A DNA stretch of 64,000 nucleotides from Epichloe hybrida (lineage: Eukaryota > Ascomycota > Sordariomycetes > Hypocreales > Clavicipitaceae), in NCBI GenBank assembly GCA_019022495.1, contig JAFEKR010000005.1:2790001-2854000 (forward strand). Reading direction: 5' to 3'. A program made the translations under genes and the position numbers. The notes beneath the pieces were generated by a model, which was not told where the DNA came from, ran no database searches, and was given only the letters and a program-made list of their open reading frames with translations. The first letter of the stretch is position 1. Each line of letters opens with the position of its first letter. Shown here one piece after another: positions 55,602 to 64,000 of this stretch.

Positions 55602-56415
55602 ATGAAGTTTGCGTATTTTGCTGCCTTGTGGGTGGCCGGCCTCGTTGCGGCCAAACCCATCGTCTTCTTCATCCGCCACGGCGAGAAACCCGACGACGGC
55701 GCCCAGACGGGCCTGAGTGCGCAGGGCAAACAGCGCGCGCAATGCCTGCGAAGTGTCTTTGGACGCGGCTCCAAATACAAGGTCGGCCATGTCATGGCTC
55801 AGGCGTACAAGCCAAGTAAGTTGAGACTTGAAAAACTGCCAAAATCACAAAACGCTAAGACGTGGGTTTTTTTTTGTCTCCCGCAAACAATAGACGGCAA
55901 GAGAAAGCGACCGTATGATACGGTTGAGCCGGTAGCCCAAGATCTCGGGCTGACAGTCGATACGTCATGCCACCGCGACGATGCCCAGTGCGTCAAGAAG
56001 GCTGTCGATAAGTACAAGGGGCCTGGTAACATCCTCATCTGGTAAGCGCCATGTATTTTTACATTGTCACATGAGAGAGCTTCTGGCCCCCCCCTTTCCT
56101 CCCTCGGTCTAGGTGTTGTGAGAGAAGTCTCATGAGTCATTCTCTGGGCATGATGACTGCAGGACACGCCATCTCGCATCGTCAATGTGGGTTCTTCTGA
56201 CTTTGATTCAACAATGAAATAGCTGGGAACACAAGATGCTTGCCGACCTTGCCGAGATATTGGGCGCAGAGAAAGCGCCCGACTATCCCCGTGATCGATT
56301 CGACCGAATTTGGATCGACCCATTCCCGTACTCCCGGATCTCGGATATCGTCTCCGAGGAATGCCCCGGCATCGACCGGATGCGAAACACGAGCGGATGC
56401 ATCCATGTCATGTAG
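55602..56415 (+). CDS. Secreted histidine-phosphatase (phosphoglycerate-mutase-like) protein
   Basis: Three exons: 55602-55815, 55894-56041 and 56223-56415, with introns of 78 and 181 bp. The product is 184 residues with signal peptide MKFAYFAALWVAGLVAA, which decides for the ATG at 55602. The catalytic motif RHGEKP follows (FIRHGEKPDDGA, about 26-37). The second conserved His is in ILICWEHKML (about residue 122) and the QAYKP/PYDTVEPVAQDLG segment is the usual linker of this small fungal family. The C-terminus (FPYSRISDIVSEECPGI) is also typical. The phosphate ester it acts on is not known. The gene is intact although it begins only 180 bp from the transposon island. Confidence 0.88.
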
Positions 56416-57347
56416 AAGTACTCCGTACATGGCACATAGGTGGGAGAGGTGCGCAAACGCTTTTGAGAAAGGAAGTACGGAGTACGAAGTAGTGAGGTTA
56501 TCTCCTTAAGAGGTCATAAGCCTTGTGGGTCTATGAGGCCCGCAAATTGCATGTATCTCTAGTTTACTTTTATCTAATTGGATACATACAGACCCTAGTT
56601 GACGTGACTTCACAAGGCTTATGACCTCCAAGGAGATACAAGTATTGAACCCCCGTTCGGAATTCCCGGTACGTACCCCGCCTGCATCTCGCAAAGTAAT
56701 TGGTCATCCTTGACAAAGATGGGCATGGCATGCTGCTTTTTACAGTTTTTACGTTTTTACGGACTACTCAGCTCGTCCGTGATCCGTATTACCGAGTAAG
56801 ATATTTTTAAATCCCTCCCCAATACTCCGTACTAGTGCCATGAGCTGCATTTAATGACGCATAGGCCACCTATATGTCGAGAGTTATAAAGAAAATATAC
56901 GAGGGTATTGAGCCGCGACCAGACGGTGCTTTCTTTTCTTTCCATGTGAATTCATCTCCCAATCCTGCCTTGTGTCCCAACTCACGCACGGCTGATTGGC
57001 TTGAACCCCCCTGACTTATGCAATGGAATCACTGGCAAGACGATCATGTGCTGGCTTACAGGCGTTAACCAACAATGAGGTGGAGACGAAGGAAAAGGAA
57101 AGGGGGCATGCCTCGCCGGTGCTATCTATAGCACGGATGACGAATTGCATGGTTGAAGCATGTTGCGCGCGATGAACAACACCGCGGCCGCAGGATGAAG
57201 CCGGGTTTGTTTTTGTTTTTAAAAAGGGTGCTATTGTCGTCCCCCTTATTTTTTTCTGATGGTTTCATGGTTTAATTTTTGTTTTGCTTTGATACGCAAT
57301 GAGCATCGTATGCTGACGTTTATACTACGCCAAAACTATTACACATC
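56416..57347. other. Gene-free stretch with a MITE and CCGTA motifs
   Basis: 932 bp between the histidine-phosphatase-like gene and the multicopper oxidase. It includes a MITE-like inverted repeat (56501-56636) and dense CCGTA motifs (56421, 56474-56484, 56758-56800, 56824). A TATAAAG-like box near 56884 and T-runs near 57230-57290 precede the oxidase ATG at 57348. Confidence 0.6.
56501..56636. mobile_element. 136-bp MITE-like inverted-repeat element
   Basis: Inverted repeats of about 26 bp, TCTCCTTAAGAGGTCATAAG at the left and TCTCCTTGGAGGTCATAAG at the right, read inward, both continuing CCTTGTG. TA lies immediately outside each end (56499-56500, 56637-56638), consistent with a Tc1/mariner-type target duplication. 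It is unrelated in sequence to the 238-bp MITE. No coding. Confidence 0.75.
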
Positions 57348-59408
57348 ATGCTGTCGCTGCTGTGCGTAGTTCTTGCTCTTTTCGCGGGAGCTTGGGCAGC
57401 GCCGTCCGGCTCCTTCGGGGGGAACAGGACCAAGACCAGAGTGTTCGATTTCACCATCACTTGGGAGAAACATGCGCCTGATGGATTTAGTAGAGACATG
57501 TTCTTGGTGAACGGCAAGTCTCCGGGGCCGGTGATCAAGGTTGAGGAAGATGATTGGGTTGTGGTGAATGTGCATAACAAGTCGCCGTTCAACACTTCAT
57601 TGCACTATCATGGTAGGTGGTCGGGAGTCGGGAAGTTGGGAGTCGGGACCAACTAGCATGCCATGTTCTTTGCCTCCTTCATGCTCCATCGTCATGTGTA
57701 CAAGAAGCCAAAACTAACGTCATGGTCGAAAAAGGGATTGAGATGCTGGGCACACCTTGGTCTGACGGTGTGCCGGGCGTCACCCAGCGCCCCATTGCAC
57801 CTGGGTGTAGCTTCACCTACCGGTTCCAAGTACTGCAGTACGGGAGCTACTGGTATCACTCGCATAACAAGGGCCAGATCGAAGATGGCCTGTACGGCGC
57901 AATCGTGATACACCCCCGGCGACGCGACCTGAAGCCGTTTCACCTCATCTCGGACGATGCTGCCTCTGTCCGAGCCATGGAGCGTGCGGAGAGACATGTC
58001 CACCCGCTCATATTGTATGATTTCATGCACATGACATCGGAGCAGAAGCGGGATATCACGCCCAGGGCTGGCGTGGAAATGTTTTGCTACGACTCCATTC
58101 TCTTCAACGGCAAGGGAGGGGTGAATTGTCTGCCCGAAGAAGAGCTGATGTCCCATCTGAATCCTTTCCAGAAGGCAGGGCTAGCTTCGGTCCCGGGCGC
58201 GAAGCTGACCGACAAGGGGTAAGCCTGAACTTGTGCGCGTGTGCAAATGCTCAAGATGATCTATCTCTCTCTCTCTCTCTGTCTCTCTCTCCCTCTTTTT
58301 TTTTTCTCTTTCCCACTGACGCATCGCTGAACAAAGTTGCATTCCTCCCGCCACCATGGCAGCTCTTGGGGGCGATGCCAAGGATTACAAAGCGAGCGCC
58401 ATACCCGCGGGCATCTTCGAAGGATGCAAAGAGACCAAAGGCTCGACGGAGGTCGTCAAAGCGCCGAAGCCATCGACGAATTCGTGGGTCGCCATCGACA
58501 TCGTTGGCGGAATCAATTTCATCAACGGCATGGTCGCCATCGACGGTCACGACATGTGGGTGTATTCCATGGACGGGGCGTACATTGAGCCTCAGAAGGT
58601 CCAAGCCCTGTCAGTAGACAACGGGGACCGATACTCGGTGCTCGTCAAGGTAGAGCGAGCCGGGCGATTCAAGATCCGATGCCATGCCGCGGCCGCGCCG
58701 CAAACCCTCATCGGGCACGCGATTCTCAAAGTCCCCGGAGCGACTGCGGGAGACGACGAAAGCGCCCGGCAATGGATCGACATCCAGGGCAACCCATTGT
58801 CAAACGATGTGTCCTTCTTCAACCAGACGGTTGCTTATCCGTTTCCGCCGCAGCCGATCGCGCAAAAGGCCGACGCGACGCACATCTTGAACATGAGATT
58901 TATTGGCAACACGTACACCTGGGCCTTGAACACCACGAGCTTGGACCCAGCGACGTTGGAACAAGAGACACCTCCGGCGCTGTTCAACCCAGCTGCCACC
59001 ATTGCAAAACACGACAACGTCACCATCGAGACCAACTATGGCGCGTGGGTCGACCTGGTGATTTTCGCGTCCGTCCGCAACATGCCGTCTCATCCCATAC
59101 ACAAGCACGGGGTGAGGATGTTCCGGATTGGCATGGGCACAGGACCGTTCCGCTGGAAGTCGGTCGAGGACGCAATCAAGGAGGCGCCCGAGAGCTTCAA
59201 CTTGGTGAACCCTCCCAGGAAGGACACGGTGCCCTCACCGGCCACCGGACAGGACGTCGGCTGGGTTGTGGTGCGGTATCAGGTGACGAATGCCGGCGCC
59301 TGGTTGATTCACTGTCACATCGCCAACCACATGATGGGCGGTATGGTCATGGTCATATTGGATGGTACAGATGCCTGGCCAACAATCCCGGCCGAGTACC
59401 TGACTTGA
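57348..59408 (+). CDS. Secreted multicopper oxidase (laccase/ferroxidase-like)
   Basis: Three exons: 57348-57612, 57735-58218 and 58337-59408, with introns of 122 and 118 bp, giving 606 residues. The signal peptide is MLSLLCVVLALFAGAWAAP. All four copper-binding blocks are present: LHYHG (spliced at the Gly), SYWYHSHNKGQ, SHPIHKHG and LIHCHIANHMMGGM, so types 1, 2 and 3 copper sites look complete. The axial type 1 position is a Met, giving a lower-potential site than in Leu/Phe laccases. No C-terminal membrane segment is seen, so it is not a Fet3-like membrane ferroxidase. Relatives include pigment-associated oxidases. Substrate (phenols, melanin precursor or iron) is not settled by sequence. 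Confidence 0.93.
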
Positions 59409-61373
59409 ATTTACCGGAGATGTCACGTTTTCAAGAAACAAGGTATGTTGGACATGGCAACCTCACATCTCGGGCATCACTTTTCCATTGTTGCTGCAGC
59501 CTCCCGAAATATTGATCCTCTCATCGATCGATCGGGCTCTTTTTTTTATTGGTTTATAGATCTGGAAGCTTATAGAGCTTCCTTTCCCTTCCTACTAGAT
59601 TTCCTAGATGGTCAATAATCTCACATCTCACTCTTTGCATCATTCCACAGGGGGATATCACGTTTTAAAAGGTGGGGGGGGGGGGTATGCGGAGTACGCA
59701 CCTCTTTTATATATAGCTGAAAAGGGGCCACAGATTGTGTCGTAAATAGCAATGTCCATGATGGAAGATGCGAATGAATAACAATTGACGTCGGGACTGT
59801 ACTTGTTCAATTTTTTAAAAAAAATTTTCTTCCCGTGAGACCGCGAACCCTGATCTGAGCATGCATGCCTTTTCCGTCGTCGGCCGATTGTGGAGATACC
59901 GGCATGACGTGAGTAATATCCGACGGCTGACTGGCCCAGCAACGGCTTTTTCGGTGCGCCACGTCAAGGATGAGCGCGTTGCATACGAGTATGAGTACGG
60001 ATTACGAGTGCGTGTTGTTTCACGGCAGGTTTTTGCGTGCGACTTGCACTCTACGGATTGCGGCTGGATGATTTTACAAGATGTACATGATGACCTGGCG
60101 CCAAGGTTCCTCTTAACATCCTAACAGGCGTTTGGGCTGCGCCGACTCGCCACTGTTGGAGAGTTGCACGAGAGAATAACCCTTGAGGGGATGAAGCCAC
60201 TACTCCGTACATAAGAGCTATATAATGTTTCCTATTATAGTCCGTGAAGCATTAAGAAATCAAGGGACCTATGTATGTACGTCCGTACGGATTACTCCGT
60301 ACTCATCCTACATAACCCCTTCATTTCCCTGCTAGCACCTGATTCGCTTCATTCCCCCTGTCATGTAGATTTGTAGAATAATTCAGGGGGACATGTATGT
60401 ACTCCGTGGTCCGTCCTGTGACTCCTGCCTGTCAGCTCCCGTCAGCTTCCTGTCCTTCCTGTCGGCTCAGCTTTGCCATTCGGACTCGGCAGAACCTGTG
60501 CTCCGTTCGGATTACTCCGTGCAAGTCAAGGAATTCATTCCTCCGAATATTCCGCACGGGGCTGTGGGTAGATGGATGAGCCTGGCCCATACACAGAGGA
60601 GGGGGGGGGGAGCAGCGAGTGCTCCAAGGAGAAAAAAAGAGAAAAAAAGAGAAAAAAAAAAAAACGAACAAAAGCCGCATCCCGCAACCCCCTCTTCTCC
60701 CTTTCCCAACCCACGGCAAACACGGGGATTTCAAACCTAAAATCGCTGACTCACTCGTAATAACCCCAGCATGACAGACGGGATTTGCGGAGTTAGCATG
60801 CCATGCCGTTGCCGCTATAACAAGAAGTGAGTCACCAGACTTTCAGCCCTTCCAAGCCCGTCAGCAATAAGAAAAAAAAAGAAAAAAAAAAAAAACCTTG
60901 GACCCCTCAGAAGGGCCGCGAGTCCGCAACAGGCAATCCATTAGCATCGCCTTGATCTGTTCCGTTAAATTCGTCGGCCGGGTCTTTTGCGCTCGTCCAA
61001 TTTGCGACGGGTTTCGTCCGGTTGGCCAGACAGGAGCAGGGAAGGCGAAAAAAAAAAAAAAAAAACAGACATTGTAATTAATTTGTTAGTGACGGACGAG
61101 TACTTAATGTCTGCGAGGGGCATTTTGTTCCCTGTTTCCCGAGTTCTTTCTGCAATTCTCGCATCCGATGGCCAATATTCCGATTCCGATTTGCTCTTTG
61201 TTTTCCATCTTTCCTCTAACGAGCAGCCTCGTCGAGCAAAAAGCACGCCAACTAGTCCGTGCAAGGGGGCGAATCTGGGCTACCTACCTACTACCTACCA
61301 TCCCACAACTCTACAACATTTTCTCTGAGTGCGACTTGCCCGGAATCTCCGGTCTTCCGATCAACCCGCCAAG
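59409..61373. other. 2-kb gene-free stretch upstream of the exporter gene
   Basis: Contains G11 (59672-59682), many A- and T-runs (60640-60664, 60874-60892, 61042-61057) and several CCGTA motifs (59690, 60211, 60281-60305, 60399, 60500-60520). The region just before 61374 is pyrimidine/CA-rich (61285-61330), as expected of a promoter. No gene recognised. Confidence 0.55.
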
Positions 61374-63279
61374 ATGGTCGTCTCGGCGAGCTCCACCACC
61401 GACTTCACCTCCGTGTGCTCCGGGCACGCCGCTGGACACGAGGGGGGTGCGATTCCGCAGGCCGATCACATGACGGATCTATCCGAGAAGAAAGGCACAG
61501 AGGTCGGGTCCGTGACAGACGGGGAAGAGGACCAGGAGGAGGAGTATCCTGCTTCGTGGAGGTTGGGACTCATCACCATGGCACTCTGCCTGTCCGTCTT
61601 TTGCATGGCACTGGTAAGTCGAACTTGTTGGGGCAATCAAGAACAAGGTTAATAACGGTTCAATGAATAACACAATGTCTGTCTCTCAAGGACAACACCA
61701 TCATCGCGACCGCCATTCCCCGAATCACAGATCAGTTCAAGGCCCTCGAGGATGTTGGGTGGTACGGCTCCGCCTACCTGCTCACCACATGCGCGGTGCA
61801 GCTCATATTCGGCAGACTGTACACATTCTACTCGGTGAAATGGGTCTATCTATCCGCCATCTTCCTCTTCGAGCTCGGATCCCTCGTCTGCGGCGCCACC
61901 CCCAACTCGGTCGGCCTGATCCTCGGCCGGGCCGTCGCTGGTCTCGGCGCCGCGGGCGTCTTCTCGGGCGCGCTGCTCATCATCAGCCGGAGTGTTCCGC
62001 TGCGTCAACGTCCCATGTACATGGGCGTCATCGGCGCCATGTACGGCATCGCGTCTGTCGCCGGTCCTCTGATGGGCGGCGCCTTCACCGATCATCTCAC
62101 CTGGAGGTGGTGCTTCTACATCAACCTCCCCTTCGGGGCCGTGACGGTGCTCTTCATCATGGCCTTCCTGAAACTGCCCAAGCCCAGGGTGGCCGACAAG
62201 GAGAAGATGAAGCCGGCGACCCTGGTGGAGCAGATGCAGTCCTTCGACTTGCTGGGGACCTTGCTGTTCATCCCCGGCGTCGTCTCTCTGCTGCTGGCTC
62301 TGCAGTGGGGAGGCACCAGGTATTCCTGGAGGGACGGGCGCATCATCGCCTTGTTCGTCGTCTTTGCGCTTCTCATCATCGGCTTCCTCGCCGTGCAGGC
62401 TTGGCTCAAGGAGAAGGCCACTGTTCCCCCCAGGGTCTTTCTCGACAGGACGGTTTGGACTTGTGCCGTCTTTGGCGCTTGCTTGGGAGCCGCCTTCTTC
62501 GTCATGGTATACTACGTATGTGTTCCCCCCCCTCCGGTCGTCTTGCTTCAGACTCTCTATTGTTTTTGTTTCCCCCTAGAGAGAGAGAGATGGATTCGGT
62601 GAAACTAACCAATCCGCCATGCATGCAGCTTCCCATCTGGTTCCAGGCCGTGCAGGGCACCTCTGCCATCCAGTCCGGCATCAAGAACCTGCCCATGATT
62701 CTGTCCCTCGTCCTCTTCTCCATCGTCTCCGGCGGACTCGTCACCACCCTCGGATACTACGCGCCTTTCATGATGCTGTCCACCGTGCTCATGTCCGTCG
62801 GTGCCGGTCTGCTGTCGACATTCACCGTCGACACCGGCCCCGCCCACTGGATCGGCTACCAGATCATCTTTGGCATCGGCGTCGGTCTGGGAATGCAGCA
62901 GACCATGGTGGCCGTCCAGGCCTCCCTCGACAGCTCCGACGTCGCCATCGGCACCGCCATCATCATCTTCTCCCAGACCCTCGGCGGCGCGCTCTTCATC
63001 TGCGTCGCCCAGAACGTCTTCCAGAACAAGCTCGTGTCCAACATTGCCGACGCCAACATTGCCGGCCTGGACCCCCTGAGGGTGGTGACGGTGGGTGCCA
63101 CCGAGGTCCAGACGCTGATTGCCGAGGAACACCTGCCTGCTGTCCTCGCGGCGTACAACGGTGCCGTCACCAACACGTTTTACGTGTCCGCTGCCATGGC
63201 GGCTCTGTCCGTCGTCGGCGCAGCTCTCGTTCCGTGGAACTCCGTCAAGGGCAAGAAGATTGAGATGGCCGCCGCCTGA
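61374..63279 (+). CDS. MFS drug exporter, 14-TM DHA2 type
   Basis: Three exons: 61374-61613, 61691-62515 and 62629-63279, with introns of 77 and 113 bp, giving 571 residues. A hydrophilic, acidic N-terminus (residues 1-60) precedes TM1 ([33 protein letters not shown]), which carries the DHA2 motif D-x-T-I-x-x-x-A-x-P. Motif [14 protein letters not shown] and motif C ([11 protein letters not shown]-x-x-x-G-P-x-x-G-G) follow, then [14 protein letters not shown], a strong marker of fungal DHA2 exporters. It is a proton antiporter of the plasma or vacuolar membrane, related to toxin and drug pumps such as those of secondary-metabolite clusters. No core biosynthetic enzyme is nearby. The second intron falls between two TM segments. 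Confidence 0.93.
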
Positions 63280-64000
63280 GCACTAAACTTATTATTATTT
63301 ACTTGTTTTTTTTTTTTTCGCATCTGATCTGGGGTTTATCAAAGGAATGTATGGTAGACATGGGACAAGGCGGTCTTTTTTTTTTTTTTTTTTTTTTTTG
63401 TGCGATGCTTGCATTCATGTGGAGTTGCTGATTGGGATGCATGGAGTTCATGTTGGAAGAAGTGCCACTCTTGACTCTTGGGCGAATGGACGAACAAATA
63501 CCACACTCAGTTCTCTTTGACAGTTTACATGTAATTCATTGTCATTTGTGATTGTAATCATTACAACTACAACTACACAATTACATGTCGTTGCATTCTT
63601 TTCGGCATATACCGACGACCCTACGGACTACTTCTGTGAGAGAGTCGGGCAAAGCTGAGAAGCACTGAACCAGATGGAAAGGGGGTTGGTTCTGCAGAGA
63701 AAAAGCCCTCCCTTGCGGGCCCGTGTTCTCAACCACGTAGATTTGCTCTGCTGGCCAACCGGGCCGTGATGTATGACACGACGGACGGCCTGCAACAGCA
63801 TCGGCCACACCCTACCGCGGTAGGAGGAGTCCATTCTGGTTCAGCGAGATACTTGGGGCTCCTCGGGTGCCTTGTCGTTCTGGGATTGTCGCGCGGTTTC
63901 GTGTTCCCGACCCCTCTGAGGGCAAGTTATCGTGGGAAAATGTGTGCGGGAACGGCCAGCCACGGCAACTTTGCGCTTGCCCTGCTTGCCTCTGTCTACG
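63280..64000. other. Gene-free end of window
   Basis: Begins with the exporter 3' flank, including T13 (63306-63318) and T23 (63377-63399) runs. Two short minus-strand frames (63581-63834) show no family hallmarks. The end might hold the promoter or 5' end of a gene beyond the window. Confidence 0.5.

Noticed and set aside
57348..63279. Secondary-metabolite cluster around the multicopper oxidase and DHA2 exporter
   Set aside because: No polyketide synthase, NRPS, terpene cyclase, tailoring genes or pathway regulator in between, and the two genes are 2 kb apart.

Overview
The window is nuclear DNA of a filamentous ascomycete. The genes are split by short spliceosomal introns (mostly 50-150 bp, GT..AG). 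The gene set is typical of Pezizomycotina: a Zn2Cys6 regulator, secreted multicopper oxidase, many MFS transporters, Ssn3 and the SAGA subunit Sgf29. A strongly AT-rich, ORF-free island shows C-to-T decay typical of repeat-induced point mutation (RIP). The class is probably Sordariomycetes, perhaps Hypocreales; that is inference from protein similarity remembered, not searched.

Layout. 1-0.87 kb: end of a decayed UNC93-like gene. 1-10 kb: catabolic and transport genes, all on the minus strand (DapA-type aldolase, Asp-box sialidase-like secreted protein, alpha-glucoside-type MFS permease, monocarboxylate-transporter-like MFS). 10.9-13.6 kb: a Vps73-like sugar transporter and a Dcg1-type Asp/Glu/hydantoin racemase. 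13.9-27 kb: housekeeping and regulatory genes (arp2, ssn3/CDK8, Arf6-type GTPase, sgf29, mannose-6-phosphate isomerase, a Zn2Cys6 regulator). 27.1-31.2 kb: a 4.2 kb gene-free stretch upstream of that regulator. 31-50.4 kb: core genes (cyclophilin-RRM protein, EFM3-type methyltransferase, rps24, coilin-like nuclear protein, GTP cyclohydrolase II, RPA43-like, an FHA protein, NDUFB7) and two small hypotheticals. 50.8-56.6 kb: a decayed phosphotransferase relic, then an island of nested mobile elements, then a small secreted histidine-phosphatase-like gene and a MITE. 57.3-63.3 kb: a secreted multicopper oxidase and a 14-TM drug-type exporter.

The most distinctive part is 51.9-55.4 kb. I read it as a Tc1/mariner-like element (terminal inverted repeats, TA target duplication) carrying a 514-bp miniature LTR element: two 165-bp LTRs, a 184-bp interior and a 5-bp target duplication. 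Beside it lies a second, 1.6-kb inverted-repeat element that holds a 21-copy 17-bp minisatellite and a 238-bp TA-flanked MITE. Mismatches between paired repeats are all transitions and most lie in the CpA context preferred by RIP. A second pattern is a short CCGTA/TACGG motif family scattered through most intergenic regions. No secondary-metabolite core enzyme, tRNA, rRNA or CRISPR array was seen.
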